A stretch of 64,000 bases of DNA from Ignavibacteriales bacterium (GTDB lineage Bacteria; Bacteroidota; Ignavibacteria; Ignavibacteriales; Ignavibacteriaceae), in NCBI GenBank assembly GCA_015709675.1, contig CP054182.1:1405448-1469447 (forward strand). The letters are read 5' to 3'. The position numbers and the translations under genes are program-made. This document shows positions 51,265 to 60,027 of this stretch, piece by piece (the stretch's first letter is position 1; each line of letters starts with the position of its first letter). The notes beneath the pieces are model-generated. The model was not told the DNA's origin and searched no databases. It was given only the letters and a program-made list of their open reading frames with translations.

Positions 51265-51721
51265 GTCAGCTCCGTTTAGTTATAGATATATATATGAGGA
51301 AATCTCTTGAGAGGGGATGTATTTTGAATAGTTCGCTTACGCCGTTTTTCTTCGGCATGAGTGACTCCGTAAATTGTGAATGATTATCCGCCTAAAAAAA
51401 GCGAATCAATACCTTAAATTCCAAAAGTTTTGCCAAATAATCAAACAAAACCGGAATAAAAAGGGCACTGCAATTTACCCGGCAGGCGATAAATGTGCTG
51501 AAACCAGACATTATTTCATTAAATTGAGCCAAAATGACAGGTACGACGCTTTTTTTTTGACGGATAGTTGTTGTGAGAAAGGACGCGGCAGTATTCTGCC
51601 GGAAAGAAGGAGGAGCATAGTCCGTAGTTCTGAGCATAGCAGATAACAGCCCGGGCAGCGTTATCGGGGGCAGCGCGGGTTAACAGTACTGTGTGATCTG
51701 CCTTCTCATTATATATACAAT
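51265..51721. other. Intergenic region, nothing identified
   Basis: About 457 bp between the beta-helix gene and DUF190. Reading frames in both directions are short and lack start signals. I see no repeat, RNA or terminator in it. Confidence 0.4.
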
Positions 51722-52051
51722 CTACTCCCTATAGGGAATGATTTCCACCTGTTCGCGTGTGATAAGCCCGTGGGAGCCGGCCTGCTTCATCATCTCTTTT
51801 ACATTAGGGATGAAACGGTCAATTTTATCTTCCGTGTCTGCTATTTCAATCAGAATGGGAAGGTCTTCGCTGAGGCGCAGGATCTTTGCCGTGTGGATGA
51901 TGCTTGCGTGACCATATCCCATGAATCCCTTGAAAACGGTGGCGCCGGCAAGTCTGGTTTCCCGCGCTTTGAGCAGCAGTGTCTCATACAGGGGTTTGCC
52001 GTGCATCATGTCGCTTTCACCGATATATATACGCAGGAGTGAATGTTTCAT
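51722..52051 (-). CDS. DUF190 family protein
   Basis: A 109-residue PII-like ferredoxin-fold protein of the DUF190 family (LRIYIGESDMMHGKPLYETLLLKARE, GATVFKGFMGYG, LPILIEIADTEDKI). It commonly sits next to crcB and is thought to be a small regulatory or ligand-binding partner of the fluoride channel; the exact role is unknown. It lies 7 bp after crcB, as the last gene of the operon. Confidence 0.9.
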   Translation of the reverse strand: MKHSLLRIYIGESDMMHGKPLYETLLLKARETRLAGATVFKGFMGYGHASIIHTAKILRLSEDLPILIEIADTEDKIDRFIPNVKEMMKQAGSHGLITREQVEIIPYRE

Positions 52052-52058
52052 GGTTTAT

Positions 52059-52436
52059 TTATACCGTTAACTTGGATATATATAAAGCCGCGATGATGGC
52101 TAAGAGACTAAGCACCACATTTCCGGTGATATTCAGCAGCGCGTAGAGGTATTCTGAACTTCGCAGCAGATTGATGGTCTCAAGGGAGAATGTTGAAAAT
52201 GTGGTGAACCCTCCGCAGAATCCGGTGGTCAGGAGATTTTTAATGTGGGGCGGTGAGGCAGTCTTTTCAAATCCGATGAAGATAATCAGCCCGAGCAAAA
52301 AGCTTCCGATGACATTTACCAGAAGCGTGCCCCACGGAAACACCTCCGGCAGAAAGCGGAAGGAAACCCCTGACACATAGTACCTCAGCCCTCCGCCTAT
52401 CCCCGCCCCGATGACCACAAAGAGGAGGTTCATCAT
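52059..52436 (-). CDS. crcB: Fluoride channel CrcB/Fluc
   Basis: A 125-residue four-helix membrane protein. GGGLRYY follows the first helix, Asn41 lies in GTLLVNVIGSFLLG, and FTTFSTFSLE (77-86) carries the pore phenylalanines and the Phe/Thr track of Fluc. Fluc works as an antiparallel dimer that exports fluoride and protects enolase and pyrophosphatase. The length is typical. Only one copy is visible, so it should form a homodimer. Its ATG overlaps the stop of the upstream gene by one base. No fluoride riboswitch consensus was found upstream of the operon. Confidence 0.95.
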   Translation of the reverse strand: MMNLLFVVIGAGIGGGLRYYVSGVSFRFLPEVFPWGTLLVNVIGSFLLGLIIFIGFEKTASPPHIKNLLTTGFCGGFTTFSTFSLETINLLRSSEYLYALLNITGNVVLSLLAIIAALYISKLTV

Positions 52437-53203
52437 TATATATTGCGGATAAACTCCAGCCTGATGGCGCGGTCAGCAGCACCCGGATACCACTTCTTGT
52501 TGCTGAGCAGATCGCGAAGGTCAAAGCCGAGCGTAAAGCCCTCGCTTACAGACCAGCGCACGCCCAGATTCATATATCCGGAACCGGAACCGAAATTCAC
52601 AGACTGGTTATCATTAAAGGCAAAATCATATTCAGCCACGAGAGAAACCTTTGGACCAATCGTCTTTTCAGCACCGACCTGAAGATTTACAAAGTTATCA
52701 CCGTCATAACGCTCAAGCGAATAGTTCAGGGTTGCGTGAAAAGAGAGAAAGCCGAGAAATGCAAAATTCTTCATTGAGGCAAGAAAGAGCCCTGGTGACT
52801 TGATAGCGTAGCGGTCATCATCATTAAAATACTCACCTTTGCCCTGTGTATCAAAGCCGAGCGTAAATGCCGGGAAGGTGACGCTCTCCCCAATGATCCG
52901 GTAGCGGATGGATGCAGCGGGGAGCTTATACCACTTGGGGCTTCCTGTTCCGATGAGGTTGCTGCCGCCATAGGAGATGCCGAAAGAGAGATCTTCGAAC
53001 ACGCCGACCTCAAGCCTTGCGATAAGCACTCCAAGCGGCTGAACATCGGAAGAAACCGAGAAGAATCCTTTCTTCAGGACTCCGGCTGTTGGCATATCTA
53101 TCAGACTGCGGTACTCATAGCTGGCTGCGTCACCGGCAGTCCCCTGCGCAAATGACGGAGCAGTAAAGAGGCATAACAGAAAAAAAATCACAGACTTTTT
53201 CAT
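52436..53203 (-). CDS. Predicted outer-membrane beta-barrel protein, YjbH-like
   Basis: A 255-residue protein with a signal peptide (VIFFLLCLFTAPSFAQ). After a short linker come amphipathic strands (SFGISYGGSNLIG, AFTLGFDTQGKGEYF, VSLVAEYDFAFND, FTLGFDLRDLLSN). The pattern SLIDMPTAGVLKKGFFSVS resembles the YjbH-like family of outer-membrane proteins. It is the first gene of an operon with crcB and DUF190, and its TAATG junction couples it to crcB. A link between the barrel and fluoride is not established. Confidence 0.7.
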   Translation of the reverse strand: MKKSVIFFLLCLFTAPSFAQGTAGDAASYEYRSLIDMPTAGVLKKGFFSVSSDVQPLGVLIARLEVGVFEDLSFGISYGGSNLIGTGSPKWYKLPAASIRYRIIGESVTFPAFTLGFDTQGKGEYFNDDDRYAIKSPGLFLASMKNFAFLGFLSFHATLNYSLERYDGDNFVNLQVGAEKTIGPKVSLVAEYDFAFNDNQSVNFGSGSGYMNLGVRWSVSEGFTLGFDLRDLLSNKKWYPGAADRAIRLEFIRNI

Positions 53204-53691
53204 ATCCGGTACAGTTTTTATGGAAAAATGACTTCGGCAACTCTGTCTCAGAATTTACTTCAGGTTACCTGCGCTAAATTACCAATTTTAAGGGAGAAAG
53301 AAAAATTTACAATTATGAAGTATGAATTATGAAGTATGAACCGGGGAACTAAAGAATGTATTTATTAATGAAGAATGAACAATGAAAAATGAAAAATGCG
53401 TGAGGGGACTAAACTTTTAGGGGTGATCAATTCCGGGATGGGTTTTTTCGGTATACTTTAGATTGACAAAGGTACCAACTTCGCTTTTTCCGAATTTTTG
53501 GCAGAATTCAGGTTCCGAACCAGAATCCAGGATGATTTTGCTAAGTTGTTGTAAAATAAGGAGTTATGAAGGGAAATTAGTTGAGAATATCGATAAGCAT
53601 AAAGTGCAGAAAAGCCCTAAATCTCTTTGGAAAGACAGGTTAATTATAACCCCCACGGCATAAATAAACTCTGTATTTTGTATATTTCTAT
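53204..53691. other. Intergenic region with AATTATGAA low-complexity repeats
   Basis: About 490 bp. Tandem aattatgaagtatgaa words occupy 53310-53345 and aatgaacaatgaaaaatg words 53370-53400; the same words occur at 22530 and 25945. No gene is supported. Confidence 0.45.
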
Positions 53692-53766
53692 ATGGAAGAT
53701 CAATAGTTAGACGTTACCAAACTCATTGAATTCTGGACAGATTCAGCGGGGAGTTATTTTCTCACG

Positions 53767-54093
53767 ATGATAAATCTGTTTAATTCAAAAGATTATCACT
53801 GGTCTCTTTTTATGGGGCATCTGGTTATAGAAAAATTGCTTAAGGCGCTTTATGTAAAGGTCAAACGGGCACATGCTCCTTTGACACACGATCTTAAGCG
53901 AATTGCACAGATTATCCCCTTAGAATTGACCGATGAGTATTCTGACTGGTTGGATATTATTTCATCGTTTAATATAAACGCCAGGTATGATTCGATTAAA
54001 AGAGACTTTTACAAGAGATGCACACCTGAGTATTCGGCTGAGTGGATCGAAAGAATAAAACTGCTGAAAGAATGGATAAAGAAAGAGCTTTAG
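53767..54093 (+). CDS. HEPN-domain protein (toxin of HEPN-MNT pair), 5' end interrupted
   Basis: A 108-residue helical HEPN protein from ATG 53767. Its RNase-type motif is Arg34-x6-His41 in RAHAPLTHD, preceded by HWSLFMGHLVIEKLLKALYVK. The family normally has about 20 more residues at the N-terminus. In the same frame, ATG 53692 begins M-E-D-Q, then a TAG stop at 53704-53706, then LDVTKLIEFWTDSAGSYFLT, which looks like that missing helix. Either a nonsense mutation truncates the protein, or it starts at 53767. The MNT antitoxin gene overlaps its end by 22 bp. HEPN partners of this type cleave RNA and are silenced by nucleotidylation. Confidence 0.8.
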   Translation: MINLFNSKDYHWSLFMGHLVIEKLLKALYVKVKRAHAPLTHDLKRIAQIIPLELTDEYSDWLDIISSFNINARYDSIKRDFYKRCTPEYSAEWIERIKLLKEWIKKEL

Positions 54094-54389
54094 CTGTTGT
54101 TAAAGATTACTTACATGTAGTCATGACGAAGTACCCTGTAAAAAGGGCTTTGTTGTTTGGTTCGTACGCAGCCGGTAACCCGCATCCGGATAGTGATATA
54201 GATTTAGCAATCATACTTGATGATGCAGAAAATCTTTTTGATACTCAGGGGCAAATGATGATCCTCCGGAAAAATGAGGCGGTATATATTGAACCGCATC
54301 CGTTCCGTGAATCTGATTTTGTAATGGATGATCCGTTTGCGGCAGAAATAATTTGTACCGGAGTTGAACTCGAAGTGCCTGAGCGGTAG
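54072..54389 (+). CDS. MNT-type nucleotidyltransferase (antitoxin)
   Basis: A 105-residue nucleotidyltransferase from the ATG at 54072, which overlaps the HEPN gene by 22 bp; an ATG at 54042 is also in frame but lies deeper inside the HEPN gene. The signature GS at 30-31 and the DxD at 42-44 (LFGSYAAGNPHPDSDIDLAI) bind ATP and metal. In known HEPN-MNT modules this enzyme transfers AMP to a tyrosine near the HEPN catalytic site and so neutralises it. A third acidic residue is expected downstream and may be Glu78 (IEPHPF). Confidence 0.87.
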   Translation: MDKERALAVVKDYLHVVMTKYPVKRALLFGSYAAGNPHPDSDIDLAIILDDAENLFDTQGQMMILRKNEAVYIEPHPFRESDFVMDDPFAAEIICTGVELEVPER

Positions 54390-54669
54390 TTGAAAATGAT
54401 GAAAGAAATCCTATCTGTACTTACCATTTTACAGAAACAATTTCCGAACCACGTGAACTGGTTGTTTTGCTAACTTATTATTAATCAATAACTTAAACGG
54501 CGGGTATGGTTAGGAAAGTTCGGAAATGTGGATTTTCGTAAAAAACGCCTCCGCATTTCCATTGAAAATCAATTCACTTAAAGACCAATCCAGAAAAAAC
54601 ATTTCCCCCTCTCCCAATAAAGAATCATTCAGCCGGATTATCGGGAGGGATATTCATTTCTGGATAAAA
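54390..54669. other. Intergenic region
   Basis: About 280 bp with no gene or clear structure. Its last 80 bp (from about 54600, caataaagaatcattcagcc) match the sequence downstream of the second T9SS paralogue at 57266. Confidence 0.4.
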
Positions 54670-56451
54670 TCACTTCAATAAAATCATCGTCTTTGTTTCA
54701 GAAAAAGCTCCTGCTCTCAGGCGGTAAACATACACTCCAGCGCTTAGGGAGGCGTTATTTGCGGTAAAATCAACCTCATACGTACCCGATGGTTTCTCTT
54801 CATTTACGAGTACTGCAATTTCATTTCCAAGGATATCATATACGGTCAGGGTAACCAACTGTGGCTTATTACCGTTTTGCTGCGGTATGGAGAATTTTAT
54901 CCTGGTTGTTGGATTAAAGGGGTTAGGAAAGTTCTGTTCGAGTATATACTCTTGTATGTTTCCGGTGAATTCTGAAGTGACCACATCGCTGTATTTATAC
55001 GATCCGTCAAGATCAGTCTGCTTTAGTCGGTAGTGATAGGTGCCGGGTTTATCAGGGGAATCGGTATATATATACTCCTGCGGCTCCTGAGTTGAGCCCG
55101 CTCCTTTTACAAAACCGATGCTGTAAAACGGGTTGTTGTCAGTGCTCCGTTCAATTTCAAACCCATGGTTATTGGTCTCTGTTGCGGTGCTCCATTTGAG
55201 CTGCAACGTGCTGCCGGTTTGTGATGCGGTGAATGATGTGATTTCAACCGGAAGCTGCAGGTTGTGGTTATAAAGCACCAGTCCGTTGCTTACACCCATA
55301 CCGCCCACAAGCCCATCCTGATAGGTATAGAGATCAGCATCATCAAGAAAAATCACACTGCTATCAGAGAAGTATTTATCAGTCATCCAGCCGTAAACAT
55401 CGGGTGTATTTTTTATAATCAGTGGTTTAAAGCCGGTGGCGGTTAGTGTGTCAGCAAGGATTATAGACATTGCAGACCAGGGGTAGAAATAATATTTTAT
55501 CCGGTTAATAACTTTGCCTGCGCCGTTAAAGTTTACGGGTACCCACCTAATGGAATCAGGACTATTATAGTTATTACGATATATAACCGCGTTCGGAATA
55601 TTCGGGTTCCTGTCCTGTCCGCCTGCTATTACATATCCAAACTCGGTAGAAGCCACGGTTGAAAAGGTCGAGATCTCTGCAAAGTAATACGTTTTCCAGA
55701 TACCATTTTCATCTCTGTTGAGCACCACCCCGGTTGATGAGGATGAATCAGAAATATGCCCGGCCGCAAAGACGATTCCCCATCCGGTCATGGTAACATC
55801 ATTTAGAATTAATCCGGGAATAAAAGGACTGCTTATCTGCCAGGTTCTGCCGGTATCTGCTGAGGAAATGATACGGTCTCCGCCGTTCATAGAGGCACAT
55901 ACATAGATTATGTTGTTGCTAATGTCAGTTCCTGTCACCATTTTTTTGAGGTAGATAACGGAGTCCGGCAACTCCCCGAAAAAATTCCAAGTTGCGCCGA
56001 AATCGGTACTTTTAAAAATCGCACCTTCGTATTGTTCATTTTCCCGAGGAAATTTGCCGATTTTAAGCTCCTGCATTGCGTGATAATCACCTCTGCTCTG
56101 AGCTTCTTTTAACTCGTGGAAAACATCAATTGCGGGGTTCTTAGAAGTAGTAAGGTTACGTGCCCCGGAAGCAATTAACCCGCCCCAGGGATAAATTCTT
56201 CCGATATCAACAATAACACGGGAAGAGTCAGGAAGTACGGAAACATTCCAGAGCGCACCGCCATTTGCAGTATAATATCCCCTTGCTGAAATATCGCTGA
56301 ATGGGCCAAACCCCCAGCCACCCACTGCAGCTAAATTATAATTAAGCATACTCACCCCCAGAATCACTTTGCCTTGAGTCGGCAATTGCTGGGTAACCCA
56401 TTGCCCAAACAAAACCTGAACAAGAACCAAAACCAAAAGTAGCTGTTTCAT
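54670..56451 (-). CDS. Secreted T9SS-sorted protein, paralogue A
   Basis: A 593-residue secreted protein. The signal peptide ends at VLFGQW. Residues of about 20-400 form a BNR/YCF48-like propeller (IFKSTDFGATWNFFGELPDS, IISSADTGRTWQISSPFIPG). A FN3-like module (ITSFTASQTGSTLQLKWSTATETNNHGFEIERSTD) and a type IX sorting domain (LEQNFPNPFNPTTRIKFS, ILGNEIAVLVNEE) complete it. It is a paralogue of the protein at 57322-59094, with near-identical C-terminal 200 residues and a more divergent N-terminal half. The role is unknown; surface display or release is expected. Confidence 0.85.
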   Translation of the reverse strand: MKQLLLVLVLVQVLFGQWVTQQLPTQGKVILGVSMLNYNLAAVGGWGFGPFSDISARGYYTANGGALWNVSVLPDSSRVIVDIGRIYPWGGLIASGARNLTTSKNPAIDVFHELKEAQSRGDYHAMQELKIGKFPRENEQYEGAIFKSTDFGATWNFFGELPDSVIYLKKMVTGTDISNNIIYVCASMNGGDRIISSADTGRTWQISSPFIPGLILNDVTMTGWGIVFAAGHISDSSSSTGVVLNRDENGIWKTYYFAEISTFSTVASTEFGYVIAGGQDRNPNIPNAVIYRNNYNSPDSIRWVPVNFNGAGKVINRIKYYFYPWSAMSIILADTLTATGFKPLIIKNTPDVYGWMTDKYFSDSSVIFLDDADLYTYQDGLVGGMGVSNGLVLYNHNLQLPVEITSFTASQTGSTLQLKWSTATETNNHGFEIERSTDNNPFYSIGFVKGAGSTQEPQEYIYTDSPDKPGTYHYRLKQTDLDGSYKYSDVVTSEFTGNIQEYILEQNFPNPFNPTTRIKFSIPQQNGNKPQLVTLTVYDILGNEIAVLVNEEKPSGTYEVDFTANNASLSAGVYVYRLRAGAFSETKTMILLK

Positions 56452-56612
56452 ACTCTAACCCGCTGGAAACAATTGTTGAAGGAATGGGGAAAAATACGAA
56501 AAGTACCTTTATCATGATTACGGATGCATTTGCCTTTCGGTGATAAATTGTTTAATTTTAATCAAATAAAATTATTGGGGTGAACTTACGCCCGCCGGTA
56601 AAACAGTCCCCA
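56452..56612. repeat. Duplicated upstream region of paralogue A
   Basis: Matches 59095-59258 over about 160 bp: tctaaccc, aaacaattgttgaa, ggaaaaatacgaa, ttcggtg, and a long identical stretch covering aaaattattggggtgaactt and the following cgcccgccggtaaaac. It marks the edge of a tandem duplication. Confidence 0.8.
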
Positions 56613-56627
56613 GGAAAGAAAATCATC

Positions 56628-57260
56628 ATGCGTTTACATTTTTCTGCTAATTCAAATTCCATAACTCCCGAAGGATGGACAAGAGCTATTTCTTTGGACC
56701 ATGCTGCTGAATTATTAAACTCACCTTTAACAGAATTACGGGTAAAACTAACCTGCAACAATGAATCTGAATTTCTGGCATGCAGGGGATTGCTGAATCT
56801 GATAAAAACAAAAGTAAAAGAGGGGGGATTCGTATATCCTGAAATCGAAATTGATACTGCTGATAATGAACTTCGGGAAAACTTTGCAAAACCAGTCAAG
56901 CGCATTAAATTCTTTTTCAATAACCCTGCTCTGCTCGCCTCTGACAACCCTCTGAAAGTATATCTTGATGATGAGCGGCTTCCCGATGATGAAACCTGGT
57001 ATCTGACCGAAACCCCGGAAGAAACCATTGAGCTCCTTAAAACGGGAAGGGTAAACGAACTTTCATTAGATAATGATTTGGGACTGCCCAATGATGAGGG
57101 TAAAGCAGAACGAGATGGCTACTCTGTATGCGTTTGGCTGGAGGAGCAGGTGTTTGTAAATAGGTTTACTCCACCTCAAGAAATGAAAGTGCACTCCGCG
57201 AATGCCGTGGCGAGTGAGAGGATGCGGGTGGTGATAATGAATCTTAAAAAAATATTATAA
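56628..57260 (+). CDS. Cyclic-phosphate-processing receiver-like (cREC) domain protein
   Basis: A 210-residue protein from the ATG at 56628 (a GTG at 56580 is in frame but lies in duplicated intergenic sequence; AGGAAAG precedes the ATG). Residues of about 108-210 carry the cREC_REC pattern: KVYLDDERLPD (DDER at 114-117), LSLDNDLGLP (147-154), a tyrosine-rich helix and MKVHSANAVASERM (HSAN at 189-192). The family is a receiver-like fold predicted to act on 2',3'-cyclic phosphates, often beside RNA repair or defence genes. Residues 1-105 are an unrecognised N-terminal domain. It is wedged between the two T9SS paralogues on the opposite strand, so it is an insertion relative to the duplication. 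Confidence 0.75.
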   Translation: MRLHFSANSNSITPEGWTRAISLDHAAELLNSPLTELRVKLTCNNESEFLACRGLLNLIKTKVKEGGFVYPEIEIDTADNELRENFAKPVKRIKFFFNNPALLASDNPLKVYLDDERLPDDETWYLTETPEETIELLKTGRVNELSLDNDLGLPNDEGKAERDGYSVCVWLEEQVFVNRFTPPQEMKVHSANAVASERMRVVIMNLKKIL

Positions 57261-57321
57261 AATAACAATAAAGAATCATTCAGCCGGATTATCAGGAGGG
57301 GAGGTTTCCTCCATAATAAAA

Positions 57322-59094
57322 TCACTTCAGCAGTATCATCGTCTTTGTATGAGAAAAAGCTCCGGCTCGCAGCTGGTAAACATAAACTCCCGCACTGAGG
57401 GATGTGTTATCAGCAGTGAAATCAACCTCATAGCTGCCGGGTGCTTTCTCTTCATTGACGAGTACTGCAATTTCATTGCCAAGGATATCATATACGGTCA
57501 GGGTAACCAACTGCGGCGCATTATCGTTCTGCTGCGGTATGGAGAATTTTATCCTGGTTGAAGGATTAAAGGGATTTGGATAGTTCTGCTCAAGTATATA
57601 CTCTTGAATGTTTTCAGAGAATGCTGCGGTAATCACATCGCTGTATTTATACGTTCCGTTAAAGTCAGTCTGCTTTAAGCGATAGTAATAAGTGCCAGGT
57701 TCATCAGGGGAATCGGTGTATATATACTCCTGCGGCTCCTGAGTTGAGCCCGCTCCTTTTGCAAAACCAATGCTGTAAAACTGCTGGTTATCAGTGCTTC
57801 GTTCAATTTCAAATCCGTGGTTATTGGTTTCTGTTGCGGTGCTCCACCTGAGCTGCAGCGTGCTGCCTGATTGTGATGGGGTGAATGATGTGAGTTCAAC
57901 CGGAAGCTGAAAATTGTTGTTGTAAAATATGATACCGCCTTCTGTTGAAGAGCCACTTACGAAAATTTTTTGGAGATGTAATAATTCGGCTTCATAGAGC
58001 CGGAGCGTATTTCCTTCTAAAAAGTAGTGAGATGTTACCCAATTGCCAAAGTAGGGAGTGTTTTTCATAACAAGAGGTATAAAGCCGGAGGAGGTCAGGG
58101 TATCAGCAAGGATAATTGACATTGCTGTGTAGGGCTCAAAGAAACATTTAATACGGTTAATAACAAGTCCGTTGCCATTGAAATCCGCTTTCTTCCATTG
58201 TGCCCCCCAACCCGGTGAATAATATACAACAGAGTTTGGGACATCAGTGGAAGATGTTAATCCGCCCGCAACAGCCAGTCCATCAAAATTACAATCAACA
58301 GTAGTGAAAGTGGTTGTCCCCTCAATTTGAGAAACCCTCCAGTCGGGATTTAGAAATGGTTTAACAAGCAATACACCTATTGGGCCTGAGGTGTCACTAC
58401 TGATTTGCCCCGCTGCAAAAACATTACGACCCGCATCAACTGCCACATCATTCAGAGTCAAGCCAGGAATAAAAGGTGTGCTGAATTGCCAGGTTTTTCC
58501 GGTATCTAATGAAACAATCAACCTGTCACCACCTGGCATTGAAGCACAAATGTAGAAAGAAACAAAAGCAAAATGAGCAGCCATCCTTTTAAGATAAGTA
58601 ATAGAGTCAGGTATTGTGCCAAAGTAGTTCCAGGTGGCGCCATAATCGGTACTCTTGAAAAAGGCACCCCTGAATTGCTCCGTGCTTAAGGAGGATTTTC
58701 CTAATCTCAGATCATGAAGTTTCTGAAAATCCCTGTCTGATTCTGCATTCTTAATTTCCTCCTGCAGATCGAAAAAAGAATTCTGTTTTACCGTAAGATT
58801 TCTGGCTCCTGATGCGAAAAGAATATCTTCATCCAGTGTCTTTTGAAGATCAATGATGCTGCGGGCAGAGTCAGGCAGGGATGCAGAGTTCCAGATGGTG
58901 CCAAAATTAGTGGAATAGAATGCCCTTGCTGAAACACTGCCTGATGGACCAAAGCCCCACCCCGAGGCAGCGGCGTCACCATTATAAAACAGACTTAGAC
59001 CAAGAATTACTTCACTTTGAGCTGGAAGCTGCTGGTTAACCCATTGCGCAAAAGAGACCTGAACAAGAACCAAAAACAAAAGAAGCTGTTTCAT
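57322..59094 (-). CDS. Secreted T9SS-sorted protein, paralogue B
   Basis: A 590-residue paralogue of the 54670-56451 protein with the same order: signal peptide (LLFLVLVQVSFAQW), propeller repeats (FFKSTDYGATWNYFG, IVSLDTGKTWQFS), FN3-like module (LTSFTPSQSGSTLQLRWSTATETNNHGFEIERSTDN) and type IX sorting domain (LEQNYPNPFNPSTRIKFS). The two proteins diverge in the middle of the propeller, while the last 200 residues remain close. Gene conversion or strong constraint on the sorting region are alternative reasons. No function is known. Confidence 0.85.
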   Translation of the reverse strand: MKQLLLFLVLVQVSFAQWVNQQLPAQSEVILGLSLFYNGDAAASGWGFGPSGSVSARAFYSTNFGTIWNSASLPDSARSIIDLQKTLDEDILFASGARNLTVKQNSFFDLQEEIKNAESDRDFQKLHDLRLGKSSLSTEQFRGAFFKSTDYGATWNYFGTIPDSITYLKRMAAHFAFVSFYICASMPGGDRLIVSLDTGKTWQFSTPFIPGLTLNDVAVDAGRNVFAAGQISSDTSGPIGVLLVKPFLNPDWRVSQIEGTTTFTTVDCNFDGLAVAGGLTSSTDVPNSVVYYSPGWGAQWKKADFNGNGLVINRIKCFFEPYTAMSIILADTLTSSGFIPLVMKNTPYFGNWVTSHYFLEGNTLRLYEAELLHLQKIFVSGSSTEGGIIFYNNNFQLPVELTSFTPSQSGSTLQLRWSTATETNNHGFEIERSTDNQQFYSIGFAKGAGSTQEPQEYIYTDSPDEPGTYYYRLKQTDFNGTYKYSDVITAAFSENIQEYILEQNYPNPFNPSTRIKFSIPQQNDNAPQLVTLTVYDILGNEIAVLVNEEKAPGSYEVDFTADNTSLSAGVYVYQLRAGAFSHTKTMILLK

Positions 59095-59258
59095 ACTCTA
59101 ACCCATAGAAACAATTGTTGAATGAATGAGGAAAAATACGAAGAAATTCCTTTACCGTGGCTCCTGATGTATTTGCGTTTCGGTGGAAAACTGTTTAATT
59201 TTTACCATATAAAATTATTGGGGTGAACTTACGCCCGCCGGTAAAACACTTCCCCAAA
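59095..59258. repeat. Duplicated upstream region of paralogue B
   Basis: Second copy of the 160-bp sequence at 56452-56612. After the shared ggtaaaac the two copies diverge, and different genes follow (cREC at 56628, WYL-like at 59345). The remaining 59259-59344 is AT-rich and leads into the next gene. Confidence 0.8.
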
Positions 59259-59344
59259 ATGATAAATCTGCTGCGGGATATTGGTGTGAAATATCTTTGC
59301 ATAAAAAGAATTTTATTTGAATTTATATTAAATGGAGATTTTAA

Positions 59345-59938
59345 ATGTTATTTGAAGAACTGCTAAGTCAAGCGATAATAAATGGAGAAGTGTTAGAGAT
59401 AGTTTATTTGGGTGGAAGTCTTTCTGGTAAACCAAGAGAGATTATTCCTTTAAAAATTGAGAAGGATAAACTACATGCAAAATGCTTGCTTTCAGATGAA
59501 GTAAAAACTTTTTTTAAAAACAAAATAGTCTCTGCACGACTTGGTGAAGAAACCACAATTAATAATCAACTGGTAGAAAATGAGATAATATACGATTATG
59601 ATAATATCAAGACATTTGTTGATAAGAATAAAGAGATTATCGAATCATACGGTTGGTTTATAGGCGAAATAGATGATGCTTGCATTTCTCTACATTCCTT
59701 TTTCAAGAATGGGAAACCAAAGAGGACAAAGGATATAGTGCTGTCATATTCAGAGTTTACTTATACTAGTGTATATGACCCCGAAAAAGGTGAATTTGAA
59801 CGGGTTGAAGAAAAAATGCAAAAACCCTGGTGCCTTTATGCAAAGTCGCAGCCAACAATCAATTTTAAGTACTTAAAAAGTGCATTGGAGAAATTTATGT
59901 TTTTCGCTGAAAAATATTCGCCGAAGAAAGAATTATAA
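59345..59938 (+). CDS. WYL-like domain protein
   Basis: A 197-residue protein with a good GGAG site (aaatggagattttaaatg). Residues of about 8-75 look like a WYL-type ligand-binding domain (GEVLEIVYLGGSLSGKPREIIPLKIEKDKLHAKCLLSDE). The rest is a mixed alpha/beta region (FIGEIDDACISLHSFFKNGKPKRTKDIVLSYSEF) that I do not recognise. It has no DNA-binding helix-turn-helix. WYL proteins often regulate defence genes by sensing nucleotides. It is in the variable slot behind the second T9SS paralogue. Confidence 0.6.
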   Translation: MLFEELLSQAIINGEVLEIVYLGGSLSGKPREIIPLKIEKDKLHAKCLLSDEVKTFFKNKIVSARLGEETTINNQLVENEIIYDYDNIKTFVDKNKEIIESYGWFIGEIDDACISLHSFFKNGKPKRTKDIVLSYSEFTYTSVYDPEKGEFERVEEKMQKPWCLYAKSQPTINFKYLKSALEKFMFFAEKYSPKKEL

Positions 59939-60027
59939 TTACGGTTAAACATAGGTCCGCGATAACAAAAATTATCAGTGTAATTAAAAGTCAACTCTGA
60001 ATGTGCCCATCTACTTGGAATAGATGT

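Noticed and set aside
51380-51646. 88-residue ORF in the gap before DUF190
   Set aside because: It overlaps another open frame on the opposite strand, has no start signal and has no recognisable protein pattern.
52059-53290. Fluoride riboswitch for the crcB operon
   Set aside because: I looked on the minus strand upstream of each gene in the operon and found no match to the GGxGAUGG-type core.
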